Source of the DNA: Eubacteriaceae bacterium UBA6119
GTDB taxonomy: Bacteria; Bacillota; Clostridia; Eubacteriales; UBA1433
Length of the DNA: 64,000 nucleotides
Assembly: GCA_002423395.1 (NCBI GenBank)
Contig: DIVZ01000007.1
Span: forward strand, 124,001 to 188,000
Reading direction: 5' to 3'
Under the pieces are notes generated by a model, which saw only the letters and a program-made list of their open reading frames with translations, did no database searches and was not told the origin of the DNA. Position numbers and translations under genes: made by a program. Position 1 is the first letter of the stretch. Each line of letters begins with the position of its first letter. Shown here piece after piece: positions 1 through 8,296 of the stretch.

Positions 1-13
1 TACGAGGGAAAAT

Positions 14-487
14 ATGCGGATTGGAATTGGCTATGACGCCCACAGGCTTGCGAAAAACAGTCGTCTGATATTGGGCGGAGTGGAAATAGAGGCTGATAGC
101 GGGCTGCTCGGTCATTCCGATGCAGACGTGCTTGTGCATGCCGTTATGGACGCGCTGCTGGGAGCAGCGGCTATGGGCGATATTGGCAAGCATTTTCCGG
201 ATACTGATTTAAAATATAAAAACATTAGCAGTATGAATCTGCTATATGAAGTGTATAAAATGCTTGCGGTGCAAGGTTATAGGATTGTGAATATTGACAG
301 CGTTATTATAGCGCAAAATCCTAAACTGGCGCCGTATATTGAAAAAATGCGGGAAAATATAGCGAATAGTTTAGATATAAATATATATGATATATCAATA
401 AAAGCTACAACAGAAGAAAATATGGGTTTTACGGGAAGAGGAGAAGGCATAAGCGCAAAGGCCGTATGCCTTATAGAAAAACTCTAA
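14..487 (+). CDS. ispF: 2-C-methyl-D-erythritol 2,4-cyclodiphosphate synthase
   Basis: Cyclises CDP-methylerythritol 2-phosphate to MEcPP in the non-mevalonate isoprenoid pathway, in the cytosol. The 157-residue length is normal for IspF. The N-terminal GYDAHR motif supplies the metal-binding Asp and His, GHSDADVLVHA supplies the second metal His, and DIGKHFPDTD and the C-terminal TTEENMGFTGRGEG loop are family hallmarks. A GAGGG ribosome site lies just upstream of the ATG. It is followed 16 bases later by cysS, a common Firmicutes neighbourhood in which ispD often lies upstream, outside this window. Confidence 0.97.
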   Translation: MRIGIGYDAHRLAKNSRLILGGVEIEADSGLLGHSDADVLVHAVMDALLGAAAMGDIGKHFPDTDLKYKNISSMNLLYEVYKMLAVQGYRIVNIDSVIIAQNPKLAPYIEKMRENIANSLDINIYDISIKATTEENMGFTGRGEGISAKAVCLIEKL

Positions 488-503
488 TAGAGAAAGGCAA
501 CAA

Positions 504-1901
504 ATGATTAAAATTTATAATTCGTTGACTAATAAAAAGGAAGAATTTTTACCGATTGATAAAGGGCATGTAAAAATGTATTCATGCGGACCTACTGTAT
601 ATAATTACTTTCATATCGGGAATGCAAGACCTTTTATTTTTTTTGACGTAGTTAGAAGATATTTGCAGTACGCGGGATATAATGTTAAATTCATTCAGAA
701 TTTTACGGACGTTGACGATAAGATTATAAACAGGGCAATACAGGAAGGCACGAACCCGAAAGCTCTTTCCGAAAAATATATAGAAGAATACTTTAAAGAC
801 GCTGACGCGCTGGGCATAAAAAGAGCGGACGCTCATCCGAAAGTCAGCGATAATATAACGCAGATTATATCACTTATACAAAGACTCATAGATAAAGGCA
901 TGGCGTATGAAAAAGACGGCAATGTGTATTACAGAGTAAGTTCTTTTGCAGGTTACGGCAAATTGTCTAAACAGGATATAAATGATTTGGAAGCAGGCGC
1001 AAGAGTTGAAGTGAGCGGCGAAAAAGAAGATCCTCTTGATTTTGCGTTGTGGAAAAAGAAAAAAGAAGGCGAAATATATTGGGACAGTCCATTCGGTCAA
1101 GGAAGGCCGGGCTGGCATATAGAATGCTCCGCAATGGCGTTTTCATACTTAGGAGAGCAGATTGACATTCACGGCGGCGGAGCCGACTTAGTATTCCCGC
1201 ACCATGAAAATGAAATAGCGCAAAGCGAAGGCGCAACAGGCAAACAGTTTTCTAAATACTGGATGCACAACGGCTATATAAATATAGATAATAAAAAAAT
1301 GAGCAAATCGCTCGGCAATTTTTTTACTGTAAGAGATATTGCTCAGGAATTTGATTTATCCACAGTAAGGTTTTTCATTTTAAGCGCGCATTACCGCAAC
1401 CCTATTAACTTCAGCAGAGACTTAATAAAAGCGGCGGAAAACTCGCTTGAACGCATTTATAATGCTAAAAACAACCTTGATTATTTGATTTCATTAAATA
1501 AAAATTCTAAAGCGGATGATGATAATGAATTTAATGAAGAGTTAAATAAATATAAAAAACAGTTTTGCGACGCGATGGATGATGACTTCAATACGGCGGA
1601 CGCAATTGCCGCTATATTTGAACTTGTTAAATTCATAAATATTAACGCAGACGAAAATTCTTCGCAAAATAAGCTTTACGCAGCGCAAAGCCTGCTTAAT
1701 GAGCTTACAGGCGTTTTAGGCATTGCGCAGAGTATAGATACGCAAATGCTTGATAAAGATATAGAAGAATTAATAGAAAAAAGACAACAGGCAAGAAAAG
1801 ACAAAGACTTCGCGCTTGCAGACAAAATAAGAGACGAACTTAAGGCAAAAAATATAATGCTTGAAGACACTAAAGAAGGGGTTAAATGGAAGCGGATATA
1901 A
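504..1901 (+). CDS. cysS: cysteinyl-tRNA synthetase
   Basis: Charges tRNA-Cys with cysteine in the cytosol. The 465-residue class I synthetase shows the CGPTVYNYFHIGNARP signature (zinc Cys plus the HIGH-like HIGN motif), GWHIECSAM, the HGGGADLVFPHHENE zinc/adenylate region and the KMSKSLGN loop. The C-terminal DALR-type helical domain ends in the usual GVKWKRI. The RBS is AGAAAGG. Its last 16 bases overlap the start of mrnC, so the two are translationally coupled. Confidence 0.98.
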   Translation: MIKIYNSLTNKKEEFLPIDKGHVKMYSCGPTVYNYFHIGNARPFIFFDVVRRYLQYAGYNVKFIQNFTDVDDKIINRAIQEGTNPKALSEKYIEEYFKDADALGIKRADAHPKVSDNITQIISLIQRLIDKGMAYEKDGNVYYRVSSFAGYGKLSKQDINDLEAGARVEVSGEKEDPLDFALWKKKKEGEIYWDSPFGQGRPGWHIECSAMAFSYLGEQIDIHGGGADLVFPHHENEIAQSEGATGKQFSKYWMHNGYINIDNKKMSKSLGNFFTVRDIAQEFDLSTVRFFILSAHYRNPINFSRDLIKAAENSLERIYNAKNNLDYLISLNKNSKADDDNEFNEELNKYKKQFCDAMDDDFNTADAIAAIFELVKFININADENSSQNKLYAAQSLLNELTGVLGIAQSIDTQMLDKDIEELIEKRQQARKDKDFALADKIRDELKAKNIMLEDTKEGVKWKRI

Positions 1902-2305
1902 TTTTTAACTCATCAGCGGTAAAAGCGGATATGCTTAACCCCGCGCAGCTGGCATACATAGGCGATGCCGTATACGAAATATATATAAGGAATTATCTGC
2001 TTAGCCTGGGCATATGCAAATCATCAAGACTCCAGCAGGAAGCGCAGCTGCTTGTAAAAGCGCAGACTCAAAGCAAAGCTCTTAAAATAATAACTCCTTT
2101 GCTTAGCGAGGATGAAAATAGAATTGTTTTAAGGGGAAGAAACAACAAGCATAAAAATAAGCCTCAAAACGCAACGGTTGAGGAATATAATAATGCGACA
2201 GGGCTTGAGGCGCTTATAGGATATTTATATATAAGCAAGAAAGTCGAAAAAATAGATGAAATAATAAACGAAATATTAAAAAATTTCGGTAAAGATGAAG
2301 CATGA
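1886..2305 (+). CDS. mrnC: Mini-ribonuclease III
   Basis: RNase III-family endonuclease lacking the double-strand RNA-binding domain. In Bacillus subtilis the orthologue matures 23S rRNA. The 139 residues contain the RNase III signature near the N terminus (LAYIGDAVYEIYIR) and the second acidic motif TGLEALIGYLY near residue 110. The start lies inside the end of cysS behind an AAGGGG site, and the stop overlaps the next start as ATGA, so the three genes form one operon. Confidence 0.93.
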   Translation: MEADIIFNSSAVKADMLNPAQLAYIGDAVYEIYIRNYLLSLGICKSSRLQQEAQLLVKAQTQSKALKIITPLLSEDENRIVLRGRNNKHKNKPQNATVEEYNNATGLEALIGYLYISKKVEKIDEIINEILKNFGKDEA

Positions 2306-2826
2306 GTGTAATTTCAGAAAGCAACGACACATTGCTCTTTCAAAAACAAAAAGTTTTAAACTTGCTGGATTCTGAGAATATTGAATATGAACTGATTGAA
2401 CATGAAGCGATGTATACAATTGCTCAGATGGTAGATGCGGGGCTTACACAAGGTTATTGTATTTGTAAAAATTTATTTTTAAGAGACTATAAAGGGTGCA
2501 ATCATTATCTTGTTATTTTATTAAAAGACAAAAAAGCTGACTTGAAAGCTATTGAGGAAAAAATTGGCTCAAGCCGGCTGAGTTTTGCATCGGAGAGAAG
2601 GCTCTTTGAATATCTGCACTTACAAAAAGGTTCAGTTTCACCATTCGGAATAATTAATGATACAAGCGGCGAAGTGACGCTTATAATAGATGAAGATCTG
2701 AAAAATGCAGGAAAAGTAGGATTTCATCCGAATGATAATACTGCAACAGTTATAATGGAATTTAAGGATTTTATAAAATTAATTAATATGTATAAAAATA
2801 AAGTAGTTTACTTCGAATTTTTATAA
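2302..2826 (+). CDS. YbaK/ProX-type aminoacyl-tRNA deacylase
   Basis: Stand-alone tRNA-editing domain of the YbaK/PrdX family, expected to hydrolyse misacylated tRNA-Pro (typically Ala- or Cys-tRNA-Pro). The 174 residues show the family order: an N-terminal helix with YELIEHEAMYTI, the catalytic-lysine strand CKNLFLRDYKG near residues 54-64, LKDKKADLKAIEEKIG, then FGIINDTSGEVTLIIDEDL and FHPNDNTATV. The start codon overlaps the mrnC stop (ATGA). The exact substrate cannot be read from sequence. A strong stem-loop follows the stop codon. Confidence 0.88.
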   Translation: MSVISESNDTLLFQKQKVLNLLDSENIEYELIEHEAMYTIAQMVDAGLTQGYCICKNLFLRDYKGCNHYLVILLKDKKADLKAIEEKIGSSRLSFASERRLFEYLHLQKGSVSPFGIINDTSGEVTLIIDEDLKNAGKVGFHPNDNTATVIMEFKDFIKLINMYKNKVVYFEFL

Positions 2827-2860
2827 CGATTTGCCTGCTTTATGCAGACAAATCGTTATA
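2822..2860 (+). terminator. stem-loop terminator, probably bidirectional
   Basis: TATAACGATTTG-CTGC pairs with GCAG-CAAATCGTTATA around a five-base loop. The stem starts at the stop codon of the deacylase gene and ends close to the stop of the convergent small ORF at 2884-3063. There is no long T-run, so it may act mainly as an RNA 3' end for both sides. Confidence 0.6.
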
Positions 2861-2883
2861 TATGTAAGATTTACGTTTCTATA

Positions 2884-3063
2884 TTAAATCCATTCAAATT
2901 CATCCGCTATCTTGTCCATTGACCAAAAAGATGCAATTGCAATTGCAGTATCGCCTATTGAATAAGCGTCAGAAAGAGCATAGCTGTTATCTTTAATTTT
3001 AAGCAGTTCCTTGCATGTTACAGACATAACTACCAGGCACTTTCTTAAATCTTCAGCGTTCAT
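2884..3063 (-). CDS. small hypothetical protein, 59 residues
   Basis: Short minus-strand gene starting MNAEDLRKCLVVMSVTC and ending KIADEFEWI. The ATG follows a strong RBS (GTAAAGGAGGTAAA) at good spacing. It has no signal peptide or membrane segment; composition is mixed and amphipathic, with a run of small and Ile/Ala residues in the middle (IGDTAIAIASFW). I do not recognise the family. Support for coding is the strong ribosome site, the open frame and the hairpin just past the stop. It has the feel of a small structural or regulatory protein of Clostridia, which is a guess. Confidence 0.6.
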   Translation of the reverse strand: MNAEDLRKCLVVMSVTCKELLKIKDNSYALSDAYSIGDTAIAIASFWSMDKIADEFEWI

Positions 3064-3283
3064 TTTACCTCCTTTACAATAATATGTATAGTTTTATTAT
3101 TGTTTTCTATATGTTGTATTATATATGGTTGTATATACACAATTTGTCGAATTTTGGCTAAAATGAATGTATAACATATGTTTTTTATAGAAAAAAATAA
3201 AAATAATGTATTTTTGGTAAAAATTTTTGATGTTTTTACTAAAAAACGGTACAGATATAATTAGTACTTATATGTATTTTTAT

Positions 3284-3320
3284 TAAAACTCAAAGGCTGC
3301 TATGCAGCCTTTGAGTTTTA
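3284..3320 (-). terminator. terminator of the DUF378 gene
   Basis: Seventeen-base arms (TAAAACTCAAAGGCTGC / GCAGCCTTTGAGTTTTA) flank a three-base loop. Read on the minus strand, the stem begins at the TAA stop of the DUF378 gene and is followed by an A/T-rich tail. Confidence 0.75.
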
Positions 3321-3536
3321 ATGCGCTACAGGCCTACGGTGATCTTCGTCACGGAAGAAAAAGCTTATAGCGATAAGTCCGCTGATTGCTACCAGTGCAT
3401 ACACAATTCTGCTTCCCATTGCAAGCTGCCCTCCAAAAAGAGCGGCAACCAGATCAAACTTGAAAAATGCAATAAGACCCCAGTTAATCGCGCCGATTAT
3501 TATTAATGTCAGCGCTAATTTTTTTATAAAATTCAT
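3318..3536 (-). CDS. DUF378 (YuzA-like) membrane protein
   Basis: 72-residue membrane protein of the DUF378/YuzA family, function unknown. Two hydrophobic helices are clear: residues about 5-25 (LALTLIIIGAINWGLIAFF, with the family INWGL motif) and about 43-62. The tail is charged (FRDEDHRRPVAH). I start it at the ATG at 3536 because AAGGAG lies eight bases upstream; the in-frame GTG three codons earlier would overlap the ribosome site. Monocistronic with its own terminator. Confidence 0.85.
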   Translation of the reverse strand: MNFIKKLALTLIIIGAINWGLIAFFKFDLVAALFGGQLAMGSRIVYALVAISGLIAISFFFRDEDHRRPVAH

Positions 3537-3825
3537 ATTTAGCACTCCTTTTAAAAATTATAAGATCCAAAGTTATTATCTGCATAAAAGAAACAATTAA
3601 TCTGTTACAATTTGCTAAAAATTTTAAATATTTTTTTATGATATACTGAGTAAATAGAATAATAATACTTATTTGTTTCTAATTGCCTGAAATAGAGATA
3701 TAAAAAACAAGAAATATAATTTGATTAGACTTTTAATATAAAATGTTATAAAATATACGTTAATTTATAATTTGAATTTTTTAAATTTTATTGATTTATT
3801 GTTATCATTTCAGTCGGAGGCATAT

Positions 3826-4797
3826 ATGAAGGGCGGAAAATTTGACGACAGCATATTAAAAAAAATTATATTTGATAATATAAAATATAAGCGCGAAGAA
3901 GTTTTGCTTGGAAGCGGAACAGGAATAGACAGCAGCATTATTAATCTCGGCGGAGATTTGGTTGTTGTAACTACTGACCCTATTACTGCTGCGGTAAATA
4001 ATGTCGGACGTTTATGCATTAATATATGCTGTAACGATATTGCGGCTGCCGGAGGCGAACCGGTTGCTATTTTAGTGACGCTTTTAATGCCGTATGACTA
4101 TGATATTAGCAATATAGAAAAAATAATCCGCCAACTTGACAGCGAATGCAAAAAACTTAGCGTCCAGCTTGCGGGCGGGCACACAGAAAAAACAGACGCT
4201 GTTACAAGGCTTGTCTTAGTCGCTACAGTTATCGGCAGAAAGAAAAACTTCATACAGCAAAAAGTAGTTCCGGGTGATATGTTAATAATGACAAAATCGG
4301 CAGGGCTGGAAGGAAGCAGCATAATAGCTTCGGATTATGAAGAAAGATTTAAAACCATTTTACATAAAAATCAAATAGAATTTTTAAAGAATTTAATTGA
4401 TGAAATATCAGTTATACCTGAAAGCAAAATAGCTTGCCTGCATAACGCTAAATACATGCATGACATAACTGAAGGCGGAGTGCTCGGAGCAGCATGGGAA
4501 ATTTCAAAATTAGCAAAATGTAATATTGAAGTATACTGCGACGAGATTTTTATATATGACGAGACAAAAATTATTTGCATGAATTTAAATATTGATCCGT
4601 TAAGACTGATTTCAAGCGGCTCGATGCTCATTGCCGCAGATAAAAATGATGCTGATATTATAATAAAAGAGCTTAATAAAAATAAAATAAATGCAAAAAT
4701 AATAGGGAAGTTCATCAAAGGCGAAAGTCTTTATATAAAGCAAGATATATCTTACGCTTTAACAGAACCGACAGAAGATGAGATTTACAAAATATAA
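3826..4797 (+). CDS. AIR synthase-related (HypE-like) protein
   Basis: 323 residues with the two-domain PurM/HypE fold. The N-terminal half has GSGTGIDSSIINLGGDLVV, TTDPIT and CCNDIAAAGGEP (ATP/Mg-binding signature); the C-terminal half has the HDITEGGVLGAAWE motif. HypE dehydrates carbamoyl-thiocarboxamide for [NiFe]-hydrogenase assembly, but this protein ends TEPTEDEIYKI and lacks the C-terminal PRIC cysteine that HypE needs, and no hyp genes are nearby. It should be named only as an AIR synthase-family protein. Start chosen at 3826 because GGAGG sits five bases upstream; the frame opens 18 codons earlier without an RBS. Confidence 0.85.
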   Translation: MKGGKFDDSILKKIIFDNIKYKREEVLLGSGTGIDSSIINLGGDLVVVTTDPITAAVNNVGRLCINICCNDIAAAGGEPVAILVTLLMPYDYDISNIEKIIRQLDSECKKLSVQLAGGHTEKTDAVTRLVLVATVIGRKKNFIQQKVVPGDMLIMTKSAGLEGSSIIASDYEERFKTILHKNQIEFLKNLIDEISVIPESKIACLHNAKYMHDITEGGVLGAAWEISKLAKCNIEVYCDEIFIYDETKIICMNLNIDPLRLISSGSMLIAADKNDADIIIKELNKNKINAKIIGKFIKGESLYIKQDISYALTEPTEDEIYKI

Positions 4798-4868
4798 ATA
4801 TTTTTGAAAATTACATTTAGAATAAATAAGTTTTTAAGTTAATATATATTAAGCAATGGAGGTATAAT

Positions 4869-5849
4869 ATGAAAAAGATTATTCCATTGCTTATAGTAGC
4901 TTTAATACTTTACGGTTCTTATGCTTATTTAAAAGACAGGCTGAATAAGGACGAGACAGATACTTCAACAAATACAAATCAATCCGCGGATACTGCAAAT
5001 AACAACAGCGCCGATAATGAAGGCGAGAATTCGGACATACCCGCAACTGATAAGAACTATTTTTCTCAAATAGTGTATTATTCTGACAGTAACGGATACC
5101 TGGTGCCGGTGCTGAGAAAACTGCCTAAAAATGCGTCATTGGCTAAAACTACATTAAGCGCGATGTATATAAATAAAAACAACAAAGATGAAATATATCA
5201 CATGGGGCTTGCGCCTACTATACCTGAAAATATATCAATTACACTTGCGCTGAAAGAAGACGGACTTATTAAAGTTGCATTGAGCGGCGAAGTTATGAAT
5301 ATAAAAGACAGAGCAAAAGAAGAGGCGATGCTTAAAAGCATAGTATATACGCTGACGGAGTTTAACAATATTTCAAAAGTTCAATTTCTGGTAAATAATA
5401 CTCAGGCAGGTGTGCTGGGCGGGGGAGCAATAGCAAGCGGAACATTTTTAAGAGAAGATATAAACGCAATAAACAGCGCCGGGAAAAACAGAATAATATT
5501 ATATTACAGCAATACATTTTATCCCGGTTTTTATGTTTATCCGGTTACCGTTTATGTTAATACTCTTCCCGGAAATGCTCTGGAACTGCTTAATGCGTTA
5601 ACTGCCAACAGTTCAAAGGTAAAGACAAATTTAAGCGTAAAATCAGAAAATATTGCCTCGGCAATTATAAAATATAAAAAGGCAACAGTAGAATTAAAAA
5701 ACATTACAGGCAGCAGCGCTGATATAGAATGTATAAGAAAATGCATCGCGCTTACACTTTGTGAAAACTTTGAATTAACGAGCGCGGAGATTATAATAAA
5801 CGGAGACAGTAAAAACATAACGCTGCCTATAGCTCCAAATGAACTATAA
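4869..5849 (+). CDS. GerMN-domain exported protein
   Basis: 326 residues with an N-terminal signal or anchor (KKIIPLLIVALILYGSYAYL), a low-complexity Asn/Asp/Ser/Thr linker (about residues 28-60), then two GerMN-type domains (about 65-195 and 205-322). The domains share a pattern of a YY strand, conserved ALEL/LSAM helix and an NITL-type end. GerM-domain proteins act in sporulation septum assembly and germination in Bacillus; here that is inference from family. No lipobox cysteine is seen. It heads the operon GerMN-rph-rdgB-phosphodiesterase, a typical clostridial order; GGAGG precedes the ATG. Confidence 0.85.
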   Translation: MKKIIPLLIVALILYGSYAYLKDRLNKDETDTSTNTNQSADTANNNSADNEGENSDIPATDKNYFSQIVYYSDSNGYLVPVLRKLPKNASLAKTTLSAMYINKNNKDEIYHMGLAPTIPENISITLALKEDGLIKVALSGEVMNIKDRAKEEAMLKSIVYTLTEFNNISKVQFLVNNTQAGVLGGGAIASGTFLREDINAINSAGKNRIILYYSNTFYPGFYVYPVTVYVNTLPGNALELLNALTANSSKVKTNLSVKSENIASAIIKYKKATVELKNITGSSADIECIRKCIALTLCENFELTSAEIIINGDSKNITLPIAPNEL

Positions 5850-5871
5850 AAATTAGCTGAAAGGGAAAAAT

Positions 5872-6591
5872 ATGTCCAGAGAAGATAACAGAGATAACTA
5901 CGAAATAAGAAAGATAGAAATTATAAGGAATTATACAAAGTACGCTCAAGGCTCAGTGCTAATATCATGCGGCGATACGAAAGTGCTATGCACCGCAATT
6001 GTTGAAGATAAGGTTCCTATGTTTGCAAGAGGGACAGGCTCAGGCTGGGTAAGCGCAGAGTATTCTATGCTGCCATCTTCTGTTATGGTAAGAAAGCAGA
6101 GAGATATTAACAAAGGCAAGCAAGACGGACGAAGCGCCGAAATACAGCGTCTTATAGGCAGGTCGTTAAGAAGTGTTATGGATACCAAAAAACTCGGCGA
6201 GAGGACGATTTGGATAGACTGTGACGTTATTCAGGCTGACGGCGGAACAAGGACATGCTCCGTTACTGGGTCTTTTATTGCTTTGAACGATTGTGTAAAA
6301 TATCTTCTCGAAAATAACATAATTAAAGAAAATCCCATAAACTGCGCATTGGCGGCTGTAAGCCTGGGGATTGTGGACGATGAGATACTTGTTGACCTTT
6401 CTTACCGTGAGGACAGCAGCGCGACCGCTGATATGAACGTTGTTATGACACTTAACGGGGATATCACCGAAATTCAGACAACAGGAGAAAAAAGACCCAT
6501 AAGTTATGAAGAACTTATAACTATGCTTGACGCGGCAAAATTCGGCATAGAACAGATATTTGAAGCATTAAAAACAAACGAAATTATTTAA
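5872..6591 (+). CDS. rph: ribonuclease PH
   Basis: Phosphorolytic 3'-5' exoribonuclease that trims tRNA 3' ends. 239 residues, the normal length. Visible motifs: GSVLISCGDTKVLCTA, GWVSAEYSMLPSS, EIQRLIGRSLRSVMD (phosphate-binding Arg region), DCDVIQADGGTRTCSVTG and the C-terminal DLSYREDSSATADMNVVM with acidic metal ligands. Lies 22 bases after the GerMN gene and 11 bases before rdgB. Confidence 0.97.
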   Translation: MSREDNRDNYEIRKIEIIRNYTKYAQGSVLISCGDTKVLCTAIVEDKVPMFARGTGSGWVSAEYSMLPSSVMVRKQRDINKGKQDGRSAEIQRLIGRSLRSVMDTKKLGERTIWIDCDVIQADGGTRTCSVTGSFIALNDCVKYLLENNIIKENPINCALAAVSLGIVDDEILVDLSYREDSSATADMNVVMTLNGDITEIQTTGEKRPISYEELITMLDAAKFGIEQIFEALKTNEII

Positions 6592-6602
6592 CGGAAAATA
6601 TT

Positions 6603-7193
6603 ATGGATATTGTACTTGCAAGCAACAATAAACACAAACTAAAAGAAGTCAGAGATATATTATACGGATACAATATTCTATCATTGCATCAAATAGGATT
6701 TAATGCAGAGATTGAAGAGACGGGCGCGACAATATTTGAAAACGCGCTTATAAAAGCGCGTGAGATAAGAAAACACACAGACAAGATGATAATAGCCGAT
6801 GATACGGGGCTTTTTGTACACGCACTTAATGATGAGCCGGGAGTGTACTCGGCAAGGTACGCAGGAGAGAGCGCTACATTTGAAGACAACAACAATAAGC
6901 TGTTAAAAGCGCTTGAAAATAAAGAAGACAGAAGCGCTGTTTTTAAATGCGCAATAGCTTTAAGCATTTCAAACGGTGAAGAAAAAATATTTTTGGGACA
7001 AGTTAACGGACAGATTGCCAAAGAATACCGCGGAACAGGCGGATTTGGATATGACCCTATTTTTATTCCTGACGATATGGACAAGACATATGCTAATCTG
7101 AGCAGTGAAGAAAAAGATAAATTAAGCCACAGGGCAAAAGCGCTTAGCGAAATGAAAAAATATTTAGAGTCAATAAAGCAGGCGATAAGATGA
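6603..7193 (+). CDS. rdgB: dITP/XTP pyrophosphatase
   Basis: Ham1/RdgB-family enzyme that removes non-canonical purine NTPs (dITP, XTP). 196 residues. N-terminal ASNNKHKLKEV is the substrate-binding loop; ADDTGLFVHALNDEPGVYSARYAG carries the catalytic acidic residues, and GTGGFGYDPIFIP plus LSHRAKAL close the active site. The rph-rdgB pair is widely conserved. The stop overlaps the next start as ATGA. Confidence 0.97.
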   Translation: MDIVLASNNKHKLKEVRDILYGYNILSLHQIGFNAEIEETGATIFENALIKAREIRKHTDKMIIADDTGLFVHALNDEPGVYSARYAGESATFEDNNNKLLKALENKEDRSAVFKCAIALSISNGEEKIFLGQVNGQIAKEYRGTGGFGYDPIFIPDDMDKTYANLSSEEKDKLSHRAKALSEMKKYLESIKQAIR

Positions 7194-7705
7194 AGATTTA
7201 TGTAATAAGCGACAGTCACGGCGACTTTGACTCGTTATACAAAATTTTCAAAAAGGCATCACCCGCTCCGGATTTGTTAATATTCTTGGGAGACGGGATA
7301 AAAGAAATAAACGATATTTCATCAATATTTAACATTCCTTTAATTGCGGTCAGAGGAAACAATGATATTGATGCTGACGAACCTTATGAAAGAATAGAAA
7401 TAATTAAAAATCACAGAATATTAATAACACACGGTCACGGTTATAAGATATATAAGGGCAAAGAGCCTTTAATAAACAAAGCGAAAGAAAATAATTGCGG
7501 CATTGCATTGTTCGGACATACACATGTTCAATATTTGGAAAAACTTGACGGTATAACTCTTTTTAATCCCGGCGCGATTAAGTTTGCGCGGAGCGGAAGC
7601 AAAAAAGGATACGGTGTTATTTATATTGAAGGAACAAAAATAAAGTTCAAGCATATTGACATAAATAATAATTTATTTTTAAGGCTTAAAAATTTTTGCT
7701 TTTAA
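7190..7705 (+). CDS. YfcE/MJ0936-family metallophosphodiesterase
   Basis: 171-residue calcineurin-like phosphoesterase. Metal-binding motifs are in order: DSHGD near residue 8, FLGDG near 33, RGNND near 57, THGHGY near 80 and FGHTHVQ near 110, the YfcE pattern for cyclic or simple phosphodiesters. The natural substrate is not known for most members. Last gene of the operon, overlapping rdgB by four bases. The C terminus (NNNLFLRLKNFCF) is longer than usual. Confidence 0.92.
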   Translation: MKIYVISDSHGDFDSLYKIFKKASPAPDLLIFLGDGIKEINDISSIFNIPLIAVRGNNDIDADEPYERIEIIKNHRILITHGHGYKIYKGKEPLINKAKENNCGIALFGHTHVQYLEKLDGITLFNPGAIKFARSGSKKGYGVIYIEGTKIKFKHIDINNNLFLRLKNFCF

Positions 7706-7722
7706 TAAAATAATAATAAAAT

Positions 7723-7750
7723 ATTGACATAAACTTAACTTTGATATAAA
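7723..7750 (+). promoter_or_regulatory. sigma-A promoter of the tRNA cluster
   Basis: TTGACA (7723-7728) and TATAAA (7745-7750) with a 16-base spacer, 22 bases upstream of the tRNA-Gly gene. Confidence 0.65.
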
Positions 7751-7771
7751 ATAGCTATCGCACTAAAAGTT

Positions 7772-7845
7772 GCGGGTGTAGCTCAGTGGTAGAGCCCTGG
7801 CCTTCCAAGCCGGTCGCGAGAGTTCGATCCTCTTCACCCGCTCCA
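7772..7845 (+). tRNA. tRNA-Gly (anticodon TCC)
   Basis: Full cloverleaf: acceptor GCGGGTG/CACCCGC, D arm GCTCAGTGGTAGAGC, anticodon arm CTGGC-CTTCCAA-GCCGG with TCC at 7804-7806, T arm AGTTCGATCC, and encoded CCA. Reads GGA codons. Confidence 0.97.
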
Positions 7846-7848
7846 TTT

Positions 7849-7925
7849 GCGCCTGTAGCTCAGTAGGATAGAGCAACGGCCTTCTAAGCCGTGTGTCCGG
7901 GGTTCGAATCCCTGCAGGCGCGCCA
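7849..7925 (+). tRNA. tRNA-Arg (anticodon TCT)
   Basis: Acceptor GCGCCTG/CAGGCGC with encoded CCA, anticodon arm ACGGC-CTTCTAA-GCCGT giving TCT, T arm GGTTCGAATCC. Reads AGA, a frequent Arg codon in these genes. Only three bases separate it from tRNA-Gly. Confidence 0.97.
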
Positions 7926-7950
7926 TTTTTATATTTAGTGCAAAATGTAT

Positions 7951-8028
7951 GGTGGGTATAGCTCAGTTGGTTAGAGCGCCAGATTGTGGCTCTGGAGGTC
8001 GTGGGTTCGAATCCCACTATTCACCCCA
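7951..8028 (+). tRNA. tRNA-His (anticodon GTG)
   Basis: Anticodon arm CCAGA-TTGTGGC-TCTGG gives GTG. The acceptor GTGGGTA/TATTCAC is preceded by an encoded G (7951) that pairs with C73, the histidine identity element G-1:C73. CCA is encoded. Confidence 0.97.
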
Positions 8029-8034
8029 TAATAC

Positions 8035-8110
8035 AGGGGCATGGCCAAGTCGGTAAGGCAACGGACTTTGACTCCGTAATGCGTAGGTTCGAGTCCTGCT
8101 GCCCCTGCCA
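8035..8110 (+). tRNA. tRNA-Gln (anticodon TTG)
   Basis: Anticodon arm ACGGA-CTTTGAC-TCCGT gives TTG. Acceptor AGGGGCA/TGCCCCT, discriminator G, encoded CCA. Reads CAA. Confidence 0.95.
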
Positions 8111-8145
8111 CTTAAAATTATATAAATAATTGTTTGTACTTGCGC

Positions 8146-8220
8146 AGGGGCATCGCCAAGCGGTAAGGTAACGGACTCTGACTCCGTCATTCGTAGGTTC
8201 GAATCCTACTGCCCCCGCCA
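8146..8220 (+). tRNA. tRNA-Gln (anticodon CTG)
   Basis: Anticodon arm ACGGA-CTCTGAC-TCCGT gives CTG, reading CAG. Closely similar to the preceding tRNA-Gln and probably a duplicate that changed its anticodon. The acceptor is AGGGGCA/TGCCCCC, so the first pair is an A-C mismatch; weak 1-72 pairs are usual for tRNA-Gln. CCA is encoded. Confidence 0.94.
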
Positions 8221-8237
8221 TTATTATTAAAAAAACA

Positions 8238-8264
8238 TTGACAAAAAGTGAAAAAAAATATAAT
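8238..8264 (+). promoter_or_regulatory. sigma-A promoter of tRNA-Lys
   Basis: TTGACA (8238-8243) and TATAAT (8259-8264) with a 15-base spacer; the overlapping TAATAT at 8261-8266 gives 17. It lies between tRNA-Gln and tRNA-Lys, so tRNA-Lys can be transcribed separately. Confidence 0.6.
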
Positions 8265-8296
8265 ATATACAAGCTGTTGTAAACACAGCAAAGCGT

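Noticed and set aside
6689..7219. Long minus-strand frame of 176 codons opposite rdgB.
   Set aside because: It is the antisense of rdgB, with no ribosome site and an unlikely Ser/Leu-rich composition.
7763..8272. Minus-strand open frames (e.g. MGFEPTTSRATIWRSNQLSY) across the tRNA genes.
   Set aside because: These are the well-known spurious proteins produced by translating tRNA genes in reverse; all six tRNAs there fold as good cloverleaves.
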